A stretch of 64,000 nucleotides of DNA from Undibacterium umbellatum (GCF_014284125.1 NZ_JACOFX010000002.1:124001-188000); one strand, 5' to 3'; counted from the stretch's first letter, positions 10,060-18,801 are shown. Made by a program: numbers and translations. Notes: generated from the letters alone by a model not told the origin.

Positions 10060-11295
10060 ATGTCCTCTGCAACCAAGATCAGCAATGCTGGCCTGGCGAC
10101 CTTATTGGCTGCTTTGGCCATGCTTGGTCCGTTTTCCATAGATACTTACCTCCCTGCCTTCCCCAACATCCAGGCTACCCTGCATGCCAGCCCACTGGAA
10201 GTACAGCAGACGCTGACGGCCTATATGCTGTCCTTTGCCGTCATGACTTTGTGGCATGGCGCGCTGTCAGATGCTTTTGGCAGACGCAATGTTATCCTGG
10301 TTGCTCTGGCGGTCTTTGCCGTAGCCAGCTTTGGGTGCGCCTCGGTGCACAGTATTCATTACTTGTGGGGCTTCCGCATCCTGCAAGGCGTGTCCGCTGG
10401 TGCGGGCATGGTAGTGGGGCGCGCCATCATACGCGACTTGTATGCAGGTGCACCGGCCGAGCGTTTGCTGTCGCTGGTGACCATGATTTTCTCTATTGCG
10501 CCTGCAATTGCTCCTATCCTGGGCGGCTGGGTGGTCAGTTTCCTGAGCTGGCGGGCGATTTTCCTTTTATTGTTTGGCTATACGGTAGCCTTATGGTGGG
10601 CCAGCTACAAGTATTTGCCGGAATCTTTGCCCATGGATAAGCGCCAGCCTTTTAGTGCAGAATTTTTATGGACCAGTTATAAAAATGTCTTCAAGTCCCC
10701 GCTATTCCATTTGAAGGCTGGGACGATAGCCTTTAATTTTGCCGGCCTGTTTCTCTATGTTTCAGCCGCTCCTGCTTTCATTACACAGCATTTGCATTTG
10801 GGGCCTGATCAATTCGGCTGGCAGTTTGTGCCCTCGGTAGGTGGGATTTTCTTTGGTGCACTAGCTGCCAACCGGCTGGCAGGCAGAATGACCGTGTGGA
10901 AGCAAGTCAGCATAGGATTTTGCTTTTTAATTGGGGCGTCCCTGTTTAACGTCATATTCCATTATTTTTCGCCGCCCATACTCCTGTGGTCAGTGACCCC
11001 GCTGTTTTTTTATACCTTTGGCATGTCATTGGTGGCACCAGGAGCGACCTTGTTGGTGCTGGACCTGTTCCCGAATATACGGGGCATTGTTGCCTCTTGC
11101 CAGTCTGCAACGGTGACACTGCTGGGGGCAGTCATCGCAGGCGTCGCCGCGCCTGCACTGGACCATTCTGTCCTGACATTGGCGCTGGGCCAGTTTGCCT
11201 GTGCTGGCATAGGTGCGGTCATGTGGTACACCGGTCGTGCGTACTCGCGCGCCTTAATTGCACAAAAGCAAAATGCCTGGGAATCTATAGAATAA
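10060..11295 (+). CDS. Bcr/CflA family multidrug efflux MFS transporter
   Basis: This 411-residue protein has about 12 hydrophobic segments and belongs to the drug:H+ antiporter DHA1 group. The start (LATLLAALAMLGPFSIDTYLPAFP) and GRAIIRDLYAG are characteristic of Bcr/CflA (bicyclomycin/chloramphenicol exporters). The loop motif GALSDAFGRRNVIL is MFS motif A. A TTG two codons earlier is possible, but ATG 10060 is preferred. It is 98 bp after gabD, with no terminator seen between. The exported compound cannot be told from sequence. Confidence 0.88.
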   Translation: MSSATKISNAGLATLLAALAMLGPFSIDTYLPAFPNIQATLHASPLEVQQTLTAYMLSFAVMTLWHGALSDAFGRRNVILVALAVFAVASFGCASVHSIHYLWGFRILQGVSAGAGMVVGRAIIRDLYAGAPAERLLSLVTMIFSIAPAIAPILGGWVVSFLSWRAIFLLLFGYTVALWWASYKYLPESLPMDKRQPFSAEFLWTSYKNVFKSPLFHLKAGTIAFNFAGLFLYVSAAPAFITQHLHLGPDQFGWQFVPSVGGIFFGALAANRLAGRMTVWKQVSIGFCFLIGASLFNVIFHYFSPPILLWSVTPLFFYTFGMSLVAPGATLLVLDLFPNIRGIVASCQSATVTLLGAVIAGVAAPALDHSVLTLALGQFACAGIGAVMWYTGRAYSRALIAQKQNAWESIE

Positions 11296-11357
11296 ATTCT
11301 GGCTGAATAGTCAATAAAAATCCTCGTTAATATATAGAAAAGCGAGAGAATAAATAA

Positions 11358-11403
11358 ATTTCAAGTCAGTTACTTGAAATGCGTATTGCCAGCCTTATAT
11401 AAT
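11358..11403 (+). promoter_or_regulatory. Porin promoter with overlapping palindrome
   Basis: TTGAAA at 11374-11379 and TATAAT at 11398-11403 are separated by 18 bp, a good sigma-70 promoter. The -35 box lies inside a perfect inverted repeat with 9-bp arms ATTTCAAGT (11358-11366) and ACTTGAAAT (11372-11380), a likely operator. The predicted start near 11410 leaves an unusually long leader of about 290 nt before the porin. The rest of the 11296-11698 gap is AT-rich and shows no gene. Confidence 0.65.
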
Positions 11404-11638
11404 TGGTGCTTTGCAACAATGGTGCAATATCAGGTGTGTCAGCAGATTTCCTGGTTTTTGTGTACTATTCGTTCCGCATATGCAAATAAGATATCCATCG
11501 TGTCTTTATTTTGCGAACTTATTTAAAGTGTAGCTTTCTAAACACATTGAATTCATCAAGTTGTCACTTTTCACAGGTATCGTGCCGCTTGTCATTGGAT
11601 CTCTTGCTGATTCAAGGCTGTAAAACACCTGTGCTTCT

Positions 11639-11671
11639 GTTTTTACCGTGCTTGATGATGTTGGTAAAAAC
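11639..11671 (+). other. Hairpin in the porin 5' leader
   Basis: GTTTTTACC (11639-11647) pairs perfectly with GGTAAAAAC (11663-11671) around a 15-nt loop, ending 27 nt before the porin ATG. The position in the leader suggests a role in translation or message stability. This is inference. Confidence 0.5.
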
Positions 11672-11698
11672 TTAACATTCATTTTTGGATACATGATA

Positions 11699-12757
11699 AT
11701 GAAAAAATCAATTTTCGCACTCGCTCTGCTGGGTGCTTTCTCTGGCGCGGCTTTCGCACAATCTACAGTGACTATCTACGGTGTTGTAGACGTTGGCTTC
11801 CAAAGCCTGGACAACGGTACTCCAGCTGGTCGCTTCAACAAGATCCAAAGTGGTCAAGAAGCAGGTTCCCGTATCGGCTTCAAAGGCGTTGAAGATCTGG
11901 GCGGCGGTTTGAAAGCAAACTTCGTTCTGGAACAAGGCGTTCAGGTTGATACAGGCGAATCCGATCAAGGTCGTACTTTCGGTCGTCGTTCCACAGTTGG
12001 TCTGTCTGGCGATTTCGGTGCAGTTGATTTCGGTCGTGACAAGTCTCCAACTCTGAAATACTTCGACAATTTTGATCCGTTTGGCTCTGCTTTGGTTAAC
12101 AACGGCAATGGCGTTCGCGCTTTGTACTTCGTTGGTGGCTCTGCAACTGTTGCTGGCGTCAATGCTAACTCCACAGGCCGCGTAAGCAATTCCGTTTTCT
12201 ATTACACACCAGGTAACCTGAGTGGTTTCTCTGCTGCTGGTCAATACGGTTTCGGTGAAGCAGCAGGTAACAATTCTGCTGGTCGTTCCCTGGGCTTGAC
12301 ACTGGGCTACAAAGTTGATGCTCTGGAAGTTGGCTTTAACTACCTGAAAGACAGCGCGCAAGACGCTAAACTGTTCACTAACGCCAAGAAAGGTGTTTCT
12401 GTTGCAGCATCTTACAATTTCGGTGTAGCCAAGCCAGTATTCATCTATCAAAAAACGACAGATGATCTGACTTTGGAAAAGAAAGCCTATACATTGGCTG
12501 TGACAGTTCCAGTTGATGCAAACAGCAAAGTATTTGCTGGTTTCACACAAGTGAAAAACGACACTCCAGTTGCAGCAGGTAAAGTTGTTGGCGATGCAAA
12601 ACAATTCGCGATTGCTTACAACTACAATCTGTCCAAGCGTACTGACCTGTACGCTGCATTTGCACGTTTGACACAAGATTCAACTTCCAGAGAGTTGGCA
12701 GCTGTTAACGGCGCATCTGTAAAAGAATTGACTGCTGGCGTACGTCACCAGTTCTAA
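11699..12757 (+). CDS. Outer-membrane porin (Gram-negative Porin_4 type)
   Basis: This 352-residue precursor begins with a clear signal peptide (MKKSIFALALLGAFSGAAFA) followed by QSTVTIYGVVDVG, the hallmark start of betaproteobacterial trimeric porins. It ends in VRHQF, with the terminal phenylalanine recognised by the BAM complex. Motifs such as GSRIGFKGVEDLGGGLKA and GLSGDFGAVDFGR are typical. Codons are strongly biased to GTT, CGT, GGT and CTG, unlike the neighbours and like the rplM/rpsI genes, which suggests very high expression. ATG 11699 is preferred to ATG 11693. It is a single-gene unit with its own promoter and terminator. Confidence 0.95.
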   Translation: MKKSIFALALLGAFSGAAFAQSTVTIYGVVDVGFQSLDNGTPAGRFNKIQSGQEAGSRIGFKGVEDLGGGLKANFVLEQGVQVDTGESDQGRTFGRRSTVGLSGDFGAVDFGRDKSPTLKYFDNFDPFGSALVNNGNGVRALYFVGGSATVAGVNANSTGRVSNSVFYYTPGNLSGFSAAGQYGFGEAAGNNSAGRSLGLTLGYKVDALEVGFNYLKDSAQDAKLFTNAKKGVSVAASYNFGVAKPVFIYQKTTDDLTLEKKAYTLAVTVPVDANSKVFAGFTQVKNDTPVAAGKVVGDAKQFAIAYNYNLSKRTDLYAAFARLTQDSTSRELAAVNGASVKELTAGVRHQF

Positions 12758-12760
12758 TTC

Positions 12761-12783
12761 CATGAAGGGCTAGTCCCTTCATG
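12761..12783 (+). other. Stable hairpin directly after the porin stop
   Basis: CATGAAGGG (12761-12769) pairs perfectly with CCCTTCATG (12775-12783) around a 5-nt loop, three bases after the porin stop. No T run follows. It probably protects the 3' end of an abundant message, with termination occurring at the next hairpin. Confidence 0.5.
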
Positions 12784-12794
12784 CGTTAAAAGAG

Positions 12795-12826
12795 AAGAGT
12801 GTCCTGTATGGGCACTCTTTTTTTTT
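12795..12826 (+). terminator. Intrinsic terminator of the porin gene
   Basis: AAGAGTG (12795-12801) pairs with CACTCTT (12813-12819), followed by a run of nine T from 12818 to 12826. Confidence 0.85.
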
Positions 12827-12961
12827 GTGAATTCCTGCGACGTTGTAATTCCAGCGTATGCTCAATGAAAATTGCTTTGTGCTGGCAACATTCCGGATAT
12901 TCCTGTCAGTCCAGTCTGGGCTTTGTTACAATGCCTATATAATTCGCTCCTGGGCTTCAAC

Positions 12962-13405
12962 ATGAAAATCACAAAAAAATCTGCATCCCTGCTGATGCTT
13001 ATGCTGGCTTGTAGTGCAACGCAAGCAGTTTTCGCGCAAACCCCTTCCAAGGCTGATGTGCCGCCGCCTCCCAAGCTTGAGAAGCTGGAAGAAGTTTCTG
13101 ACCCCAAAGGGATATCTGTCAGCAAGCCTGAGCCAAAAAACAAGATGATGGAAAAGCGCAGCAATGGCGGTAAGGTGACTGAAGTCCAGGTCAAATCAGG
13201 GAAAAGCAATTACACGGTCAAAGCTGATCCTGAAGTGGGAAATGCTCCCAAAGGAACAGTACAGGGTGATGCCAATCGGGCAGCGCAATGGACTATCCTG
13301 GAGTTCGGTGGCAAGAAAGAAGTCAAAGAGGGTAACCCGCCTGATGTTTTGGCACCCGCGCAAGCAAAATCAGCTGCAACAGCCAGTTCTGCTGCATCAA
13401 AGTAA
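12962..13405 (+). CDS. DUF2782 family exported protein
   Basis: This 147-residue protein starts with a signal peptide (about residues 1-25, ending VFA|Q). A proline-rich stretch (VPPPPKLEKLEE) leads to a small domain with EVQVKSGKSNYTVK and NAPKGTVQGDANRAAQWTILEFG, the pattern of DUF2782. The function of the family is unknown. It sits next to thrB, as it does in other Burkholderiales. The C-terminal tail (AQAKSAATASSAASK) is low-complexity. ATG 12962 is chosen because it begins the signal peptide; the frame is open 90 bases further upstream. Confidence 0.8.
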   Translation: MKITKKSASLLMLMLACSATQAVFAQTPSKADVPPPPKLEKLEEVSDPKGISVSKPEPKNKMMEKRSNGGKVTEVQVKSGKSNYTVKADPEVGNAPKGTVQGDANRAAQWTILEFGGKKEVKEGNPPDVLAPAQAKSAATASSAASK

Positions 13406-13436
13406 GTATTCACTATAGCTCTTATCTTTAATTGAC

Positions 13437-14399
13437 ATGGCAGTTTTTACACCGGTAAGTCTGGAAGACCTTGGCCCCTGGATGCAGCAATTCCCTTTGG
13501 GTAAAGCCCTGGATATTAAGGGCATCGCTTCAGGCATAGAAAATAGCAACTTTTTCATCAATACCGAAGCAGGCGAGTTCGTATTGACGATTTTTGAAAA
13601 TCTGAGTTTCGAGCAGTTGCCGTTTTACCTGAAACTCATGCGTCACCTGGCTGATCGCGGGGTACTGGTGCCAGCGCCTATCGCCAATGATCAGGGTGAG
13701 TTAGTAGTTGCTTTGCATGGCAAGCCTGCCGCTATTGTCAGCAAGCTGGAAGGTAGCTCACAGATGACGCCACAGCCAGTACATTGTGCTGCCGTAGGCA
13801 GCATGCTGGCGCGCATGCATCTAGCGGCGCAAGATTTCAATATCGCACAACCAAACTTGCGCTCGCTTGATTGGTGGCATGCCACCACGCCCAAGGTTTT
13901 ACCTTTTCTTTCGGATGAATTGCAGCACCTGCTGCGTGCAGAAGTGCATTTCCAGGATGCTTTTGACAGTACGCCAATTTACCGCGCCTTGCCAACCGGG
14001 CCCGTCCATGCAGACCTGTTCCGCAATAATGTCATGTTTGACGGTGAGCGCCTGACTGGCTTCTTTGATTTTTATTTTGCTGGTTGTGATACATGGATTT
14101 TTGATGTGGCAGTGACTGTCAATGACTGGTGTATTGATGTGGCTACTGGTGTGCTCGATGAAGAGCGCGTACTGGCCATGCTGAATGCCTATCATGCCGT
14201 GCGCCCCTTCACTAAAGAAGAATGTATTGCCTGGCAACCAATGTTGCGTGCTGCGGCACTGCGTTTCTGGCTGTCGCGTTTGTATGACTTTTATCAGCCC
14301 AGGGATGCTGAAATGCTGACGCCGCATGACCCTGCCCATTTTGAGCGCATCCTGCGCTTGCGCGAATCAGGCCAGGTACCAGCCCTGCCTGCAGTATGA
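13437..14399 (+). CDS. thrB: Homoserine kinase (choline-kinase-fold type)
   Basis: This 320-residue enzyme phosphorylates homoserine in threonine synthesis. It belongs to the aminoglycoside phosphotransferase/choline kinase fold form of ThrB found in Pseudomonas and betaproteobacteria, not the GHMP-kinase form of E. coli. [15 protein letters not shown] holds the catalytic aspartate and asparagine, and GFFDFYFAG holds the metal-binding aspartate. The N-terminal [13 protein letters not shown] is the family's nucleotide loop region. Its stop overlaps the next gene's start by 4 bp (ATGA). Confidence 0.93.
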   Translation: MAVFTPVSLEDLGPWMQQFPLGKALDIKGIASGIENSNFFINTEAGEFVLTIFENLSFEQLPFYLKLMRHLADRGVLVPAPIANDQGELVVALHGKPAAIVSKLEGSSQMTPQPVHCAAVGSMLARMHLAAQDFNIAQPNLRSLDWWHATTPKVLPFLSDELQHLLRAEVHFQDAFDSTPIYRALPTGPVHADLFRNNVMFDGERLTGFFDFYFAGCDTWIFDVAVTVNDWCIDVATGVLDEERVLAMLNAYHAVRPFTKEECIAWQPMLRAAALRFWLSRLYDFYQPRDAEMLTPHDPAHFERILRLRESGQVPALPAV

Positions 14400-15178
14400 T
14401 GAAAGTAATTAACGCACAGTCCGGCTGGACATGGGTAAAGCAGGGCTTTGTTTTGTTTCGCAAGCGTCCTATGGAATTACTCAGCCTGTTTTTTTTGTGG
14501 ATGATGTTGACGCAGTTACTGAGGTTCATTCCAGTAGCCGGCCAATTTCTTACCTTGTTTTTGTTTCCGGTATTCTCAGTGGGATTTATGCAAGCCTGCC
14601 GGTATCTTGAAAATGAGCAAAAAATAACACCGGGATTACTGTTCACTGGCTTTCAGTCCCCGCATGTGGTTGCCTTGCTAGGTTCTGGCCTGCTTCGCAT
14701 AGCAGCTCTCTTTTTTACCTATTGGTTCTCGAACTTGATCAATGACGAGGCGCTGTCGGAGTTCATGAAGGCAGCGGCGAAGACCGGACCTATGGATGCA
14801 GGCAGTCTGGAGAAGGTTTTGCCAGTCAAGGCGATCTTGTTGACTGTGCTGATCTATATTCCATTTGCCATGGCGTTCTGGTACAGCGTCCCGTTAATAG
14901 CCTGGCAGCGCATGACTTTGATTAAATCCATGTTTTACAGTTTTTTTGCTGTACTTCATTCTTGGAAGGCATTTCTTGTTTATTTCCTTGCCTGGTATGG
15001 TCTTTCAATATTAGTTAGCCCGTTGGCCATAATTTTTCTGGGAATTGATATCAACATTGGCGTGGTGATGTTAACAGCCATGTCATTTATTATTTTCGTC
15101 ATTGTTTATTGTTCTTCTTATCCGACTTACACAGATGTTTTTGGTAAGCCGGATGAAGACAATCAAGCAGCGGTCTGA
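14396..15178 (+). CDS. BPSS1780-type multi-pass membrane protein
   Basis: This 260-residue protein has about six hydrophobic segments and the opening [24 protein letters not shown]. This pattern is typical of the uncharacterised BPSS1780 family of Burkholderiales membrane proteins encoded next to thrB. Function is unknown. It overlaps thrB by 4 bp, so the two are probably translated together. Its last 16 bp overlap the end of the convergent OsmC gene, and no terminator is seen between them. Confidence 0.8.
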   Translation: MMKVINAQSGWTWVKQGFVLFRKRPMELLSLFFLWMMLTQLLRFIPVAGQFLTLFLFPVFSVGFMQACRYLENEQKITPGLLFTGFQSPHVVALLGSGLLRIAALFFTYWFSNLINDEALSEFMKAAAKTGPMDAGSLEKVLPVKAILLTVLIYIPFAMAFWYSVPLIAWQRMTLIKSMFYSFFAVLHSWKAFLVYFLAWYGLSILVSPLAIIFLGIDINIGVVMLTAMSFIIFVIVYCSSYPTYTDVFGKPDEDNQAAV

Positions 15179-15618
15179 TGCTCTGAAGGCAGTTCAAGAT
15201 CTTCAATAATCTCAAAGCTATGCGTCATCTCCGCAGTCTTTGCCAGCATGATGGATGCAGAGCAGTATTTTTCATGTGACAGCTTGATGGCGCGCTCTAC
15301 CAAATTTGGCTTTAATTGACGGCCACGTACGACAAAGTGGAAATTGATTTTCGTGAATACCTTAGGCTCAATTTCTGCGCGTTCTGCCGTCAGCTTGACA
15401 TCGCAGCCACGGATATCCTGTTTGCCCTTGCGCAAAATCAGCACTACGTCATATGCTGAGCAACCTCCTGTACCCAGTAGCACCATTTCCATAGGGCGCG
15501 GTGCCAGGTTGCGGCCACCGCCATCGGGTGCGCCATCCATTAAAACGGCATGACCAGAACCCGTCTCTGCCAGAAAAGACATGCCAGATGAGCCCGTCCA
15601 ACGTACTGTAGCTTCCAT
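15163..15618 (-). CDS. OsmC family peroxide-reductase-like protein
   Basis: This 151-residue protein has the OsmC fold signature. One conserved cysteine is in LGTGGCSAYDVVLIL and the second in HEKYCSASIML, the peroxidatic and resolving pair of OsmC/Ohr proteins. The family reduces organic peroxides with thiols. The short form with VRWTGSSGMSFLAETGSGH is the YhfA/OsmC-like branch, not Ohr proper. It is convergent with, and overlaps by 16 bp, the preceding membrane protein gene. Confidence 0.88.
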   Translation of the reverse strand: MEATVRWTGSSGMSFLAETGSGHAVLMDGAPDGGGRNLAPRPMEMVLLGTGGCSAYDVVLILRKGKQDIRGCDVKLTAERAEIEPKVFTKINFHFVVRGRQLKPNLVERAIKLSHEKYCSASIMLAKTAEMTHSFEIIEDLELPSEHQTAA

Positions 15619-15713
15619 ACTTCTACCCTCTCGTTATCAAAGAAAATACCATCTATAAATTGTAGCCTATTGCGCAGAATCGTAAAATTTTGCGCAACAA
15701 ACTGTAAATTACC

Positions 15714-15742
15714 TTGCACTGCACAATTTCTTATCCTATTAT
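15714..15742 (+). promoter_or_regulatory. Promoter of the candidate small RNA
   Basis: TTGCAC at 15714-15719 and TATTAT at 15737-15742 are exactly 17 bp apart. The predicted start near 15749 falls three bases before the first hairpin of the small RNA. The -35 box is identical to that of the rplM promoter downstream. Confidence 0.7.
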
Positions 15743-15748
15743 TGACTC

Positions 15749-15850
15749 ATCGGTTAGTTAATAGTAAGGCTGTCAACTAACCCTGCAATTGTCTCCTCCA
15801 CCTACTCCTTTTGGTGGATTCAACCCGAAGCCAGTCTTCGGGTTTTTTTT
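15749..15850 (+). ncRNA. Candidate small RNA with three hairpins and CUCCU motifs
   Basis: The predicted transcript of about 102 nt has three perfect hairpins. GGTTAGTT/AACTAACC is at 15752-15759 and 15775-15782. TCCACC/GGTGGA is at 15797-15802 and 15813-15818. The terminator AACCCGAAG/CTTCGGGTT is at 15822-15830 and 15836-15844, followed by eight T. A CTCCT stretch lies in the linker before hairpin 2 (15793-15797) and another in its loop (15805-15809); both could pair with Shine-Dalgarno sequences. The layout recalls the neisserial sibling sRNAs that block ribosome binding, an analogy from memory. An L13-leader attenuator is the alternative, but rplM has its own promoter after the terminator. 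Confidence 0.65.
15822..15850 (+). terminator. Intrinsic terminator of the candidate small RNA
   Basis: A perfect 9-bp stem (15822-15830 with 15836-15844) around CCAGT is followed by eight T at 15843-15850. It faces the plus strand, separating the transcript above from the rplM promoter. Confidence 0.9.
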
Positions 15851-15902
15851 GCCTGTATTTCCACTTGCTTCCAACAAAGTCTGCACAAAAATTAAACAGT
15901 TC

Positions 15903-15931
15903 TTGCACTAAGTCTTTGAAAATACTATAAT
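15903..15931 (+). promoter_or_regulatory. rplM-rpsI operon promoter
   Basis: TTGCAC (15903-15908) and TATAAT (15926-15931) are separated by 17 bp, a near-consensus sigma-70 promoter. Transcription should start near 15938, leaving a leader of about 112 nt before rplM. Confidence 0.85.
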
Positions 15932-15935
15932 TTCC

Positions 15936-16050
15936 GACTCCCTGATCGCCCAAGGGAGAAGTGATAAGGACGAGTCTGCTGAAATTAATGGCAGAACCAC
16001 CAAAAACACAGAATATTTGAGGGCGTTTTTAACTTTTATTAGGATTCAAC
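15936..16050 (+). other. Structured rplM leader
   Basis: Two alternative pairings are visible. CTCCCT (15938-15943) can pair with AGGGAG (15953-15958) and is enclosed by GACTC (15936-15940) with GAGTC (15972-15976). TCTGC (15975-15979) can pair with GCAGA (15991-15995), which would disrupt the GACTC/GAGTC closure. Ribosomal protein leaders often hold such switches for autoregulation. No known leader class was recognised. Confidence 0.35.
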
Positions 16051-16479
16051 ATGAAAACCTTTTCCGCTAAGGGCCATGAGGTTCAGCGCGACTGGTTCGT
16101 GATTGACGCGACAGATAAAGTACTCGGACGTGTTGCCAGCGAAGTGGCACTCCGTTTACGCGGCAAACATAAACCAGAATTTACACCACACGTAGACACA
16201 GGCGATTTTATCGTTGTTGTTAACGCAGGCAAACTGCGCGTGACTGGTACTAAAGCTCTGAACAAAACATACTACCGTCACACTGGTTATCCAGGCGGTA
16301 TCTATGAAACAAATTTCCAGAAAATGCAAGAGCGTTTTCCAGGTCGTGCACTCGAGAAAGCTGTTAAAGGCATGTTGCCTAAAGGCCCACTCGGCTATGC
16401 AATGATCAAGAAGCTGAAAGTCTATGCAGATGCAACACATCCGCACGCAGCTCAGCAACCACAAGTACTCGACATCTAA
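16051..16479 (+). CDS. rplM: 50S ribosomal protein L13
   Basis: This 142-residue protein matches L13 in length and sequence: [23 protein letters not shown] at the start (given here only as a description of the conserved opening), then [19 protein letters not shown] and the conserved [13 protein letters not shown]13 is an early assembly protein of the large subunit. It is first in a two-gene operon with rpsI, 9 bp downstream, the standard bacterial arrangement. Codon use is strongly biased, as expected for high expression. Confidence 0.98.
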   Translation: MKTFSAKGHEVQRDWFVIDATDKVLGRVASEVALRLRGKHKPEFTPHVDTGDFIVVVNAGKLRVTGTKALNKTYYRHTGYPGGIYETNFQKMQERFPGRALEKAVKGMLPKGPLGYAMIKKLKVYADATHPHAAQQPQVLDI

Positions 16480-16488
16480 GGATTAGCC

Positions 16489-16881
16489 ATGATCGGTAAT
16501 TACAACTACGGAACTGGCCGTCGCAAGAGCGCAGTTGCTCGCGTATTCCTGAAATCCGGCAGCGGCAAGATCGTTGTCAACGGCAAACCAGCAAACGAGT
16601 ATTTCTCTCGTGAAACTGGCCTGATGGTCATCCGTCAACCTCTGGAACTGACTAATAATCTCGAAACATTCGATATTATGGTTAACGTTCACGGCGGCGG
16701 CGAATCCGGCCAATCAGGTGCTGTTCGTCACGGTATCACTCGTGCCCTGATCGACTACGATGCAGCTTTGAAACCAGAACTGTCAAAAGCTGGCTTCGTT
16801 ACTCGTGATGCTCGCGAAGTTGAACGTAAAAAAGTTGGTCTGCGCAAAGCACGTCGCGCAAAACAATTCTCCAAGCGTTAA
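16489..16881 (+). CDS. rpsI: 30S ribosomal protein S9
   Basis: This 130-residue protein carries [20 protein letters not shown] at the start, [19 protein letters not shown] in the middle and ends in [17 protein letters not shown], the conserved S9 tail that reaches the P-site tRNA. It follows rplM by 9 bp and is closed by a strong terminator. Confidence 0.98.
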   Translation: MIGNYNYGTGRRKSAVARVFLKSGSGKIVVNGKPANEYFSRETGLMVIRQPLELTNNLETFDIMVNVHGGGESGQSGAVRHGITRALIDYDAALKPELSKAGFVTRDAREVERKKVGLRKARRAKQFSKR

Positions 16882-16912
16882 TTTTTTATCGCTGGAAGCA
16901 ATTGCTACAAAG

Positions 16913-16938
16913 AAGCCGCCTGTATGGGCGGCTTTTTT
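16913..16938 (+). terminator. Intrinsic terminator of rplM-rpsI
   Basis: AAGCCGCC (16913-16920) pairs with GGCGGCTT (16927-16934) around TGTATG, followed by a run of six T (16933-16938). Confidence 0.9.
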
Positions 16939-17029
16939 GCTTTGGAGCATGTAACGAGTTTTTTCAGTCTCTACGGCATGGACTCTTATGCTGCTAGAAT
17001 AGCGTCAAAATTTCTTGCAAGGAAAGCAT

Positions 17030-18067
17030 ATGATTAAAATTGGCATTGTAGGTGGCACGGGTTATACCGGGGTTGAATTACTGCGCATATTGGCCACTCA
17101 TCCGAAGGCGCACATCACGGCGATCACTTCCCGCAAGGAAGATGGCTTGCTGGTTTCTGAAATGTATCCTTCCTTGCGCGGGCGCGTGGACATCGCTTTT
17201 TCTGCGCCTGACAAAGCCAACCTCAAAGAATGCGACGTCGTCTTCTTCGCCACACCGCATGGCGTCGCTATGGCACAAGCACCAGAATTGCTGGCCGCTG
17301 GCGTCAAGGTCATCGACCTGGCAGCAGATTTCCGCATGAAGAACGTGGCTGAATTTGAAAAATGGTATGGCATCCCGCATACATGTGCCGAGGTGCTGGA
17401 AGAAGCCGTGTATGGCTTGCCAGAACTGAACCGTGACGCCATCAAGACTGCCAGAGTGGTTGGCAATCCAGGTTGCTATCCAACCACCATGCAGCTGGGC
17501 TTTTCCCCTCTGCTGAAGGCTGACATCATTGATGCTGGCAACCTGATCGCTGACTGCAAATCGGGTGTCTCCGGCGCAGGCCGCAAGGCTGAGCTGGGTC
17601 TGTTGTTCTCGGAAACCAGTGACACCTTCAAAGCCTATGGTGTGTCCGGCCACAGGCATACCCCTGAGACCATAGAGCAATTGCAACGCATCAGCAAAGA
17701 CCAGATCGGCCTGCTGTTCACGCCGCACTTGGTGCCCATGATACGCGGCATGCATTCCACCCTTTATGCCCGCCTGAACACAGAAATCAGCAACGAAGAC
17801 TTGCAAGCCCTGTTTGAAAACGCCTACAAGGATGAAATCTTTGTCGATGTATTGCCATTTGGCTCACATCCGGAGACCCGTTCTACCCGCGCCTCGAATA
17901 TGTTGCGCCTGGCTTTGCACAGGCCAAATAATGGCAATACTGTCGTTATACTGGTAGTGCAGGACAATCTGGTGAAAGGTGCATCTGGTCAGGCAGTGCA
18001 GTGTATGAACCTGATGTTTGGCCTGGAAGAAAGCACCGGGTTGATGCACGTACCTGTCATGCCATAA
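17030..18067 (+). CDS. argC: N-acetyl-gamma-glutamyl-phosphate reductase
   Basis: This 345-residue enzyme makes N-acetylglutamate semialdehyde in arginine synthesis. It carries an N-terminal Rossmann motif [18 protein letters not shown], the catalytic cysteine in [11 protein letters not shown] (about residue 147), [13 protein letters not shown] and GHRHTPE. AAGGAAAG precedes ATG 17030 at good distance; the open frame starts at 17015 but lacks support. Placement after rplM-rpsI is common in Burkholderiales. Confidence 0.96.
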   Translation: MIKIGIVGGTGYTGVELLRILATHPKAHITAITSRKEDGLLVSEMYPSLRGRVDIAFSAPDKANLKECDVVFFATPHGVAMAQAPELLAAGVKVIDLAADFRMKNVAEFEKWYGIPHTCAEVLEEAVYGLPELNRDAIKTARVVGNPGCYPTTMQLGFSPLLKADIIDAGNLIADCKSGVSGAGRKAELGLLFSETSDTFKAYGVSGHRHTPETIEQLQRISKDQIGLLFTPHLVPMIRGMHSTLYARLNTEISNEDLQALFENAYKDEIFVDVLPFGSHPETRSTRASNMLRLALHRPNNGNTVVILVVQDNLVKGASGQAVQCMNLMFGLEESTGLMHVPVMP

Positions 18068-18075
18068 GCGTGGTC

Positions 18076-18801
18076 ATGGCTAAGTCACGTCTGACTCCCA
18101 AGCGCTTTCTTGCGCCAAAAATGACGATTACCCATGAGCAGCCTTGGACATTCAAGGTGGCCATGGCTGGCCTCGTCATAGCGATCGCTGCCGGTATTGC
18201 CTGGTGGACTTATGATCTTGGCAAGAGTTTTGCCTCTGGTTCCAAGGTCAGCGCCGATGAAGTTGAAGAATTGAAAGAAAAAATAACGGAGCTGACTGCT
18301 GAGCGTGACAAGTTATCGCTGACGGCCAATACCATAGAAAGCACGGTCAATATCGACAAGTCCACGCAAAAGCAATTGACTGACCAGGTCAAGGCCTTGA
18401 CGACAGAAAACCTCAAGCTCAAGGATGATCTGGCATTTTTTGAAAGCCTGACACCCTCAGCGGTAGGAGCCGAAGGTATTTCCCTGCAAAATTTCAAGGT
18501 GGAAATGCTCGGCCCAGGTCAATTGCGCTATAGGGCGCTGGTTATGCAAGGCGGAAAGAATGGCCGGGATTTCACTGGGGAAATGCAATTCAGCCTGAAC
18601 TTGGTACAAGTTGGTAAACCTGCTACGATGCTGTTTCCCGATCCTAAGTCGGGCGATGCCGGAAAGCTAAAATTGTCATTCCGTCATTATCAAAGGCTGG
18701 AAGGTACGATTACCTTGCCAGAGGGTGCTACGGTTAAAGGTGTGCAGGCCAAAGTGTTATCTAATGGTCAGATCCGTGCTCAACAAATGGTCAATTTATA
18801 A
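18076..18801 (+). CDS. DUF6776-type membrane-anchored protein with coiled coil
   Basis: This 241-residue protein has a short basic N-terminus, one membrane helix (about residues 30-50: VAMAGLVIAIAAGIAWWTY), a coiled-coil stretch (about 65-125: EVEELKEKITELTAERDKL and following) and a C-terminal beta-rich domain probably in the periplasm. No catalytic motif is visible. It resembles the DUF6776 proteins found between argC and bactofilin genes in betaproteobacteria, which would fit an envelope or scaffold role. ATG 18076 is 8 bp after argC; GTG 18070 is an alternative. Confidence 0.75.
   Translation: MAKSRLTPKRFLAPKMTITHEQPWTFKVAMAGLVIAIAAGIAWWTYDLGKSFASGSKVSADEVEELKEKITELTAERDKLSLTANTIESTVNIDKSTQKQLTDQVKALTTENLKLKDDLAFFESLTPSAVGAEGISLQNFKVEMLGPGQLRYRALVMQGGKNGRDFTGEMQFSLNLVQVGKPATMLFPDPKSGDAGKLKLSFRHYQRLEGTITLPEGATVKGVQAKVLSNGQIRAQQMVNL

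Noticed and set aside
11708..12676. 322-codon minus-strand frame opposite the porin
   Set aside because: The porin avoids some codons so strongly that the opposite strand lacks stops. The translated product is cysteine-rich without any motif.
17078..17806. 242-codon minus-strand frame opposite argC
   Set aside because: It is a shadow; argC is clear on the plus strand and the product shows no family features.
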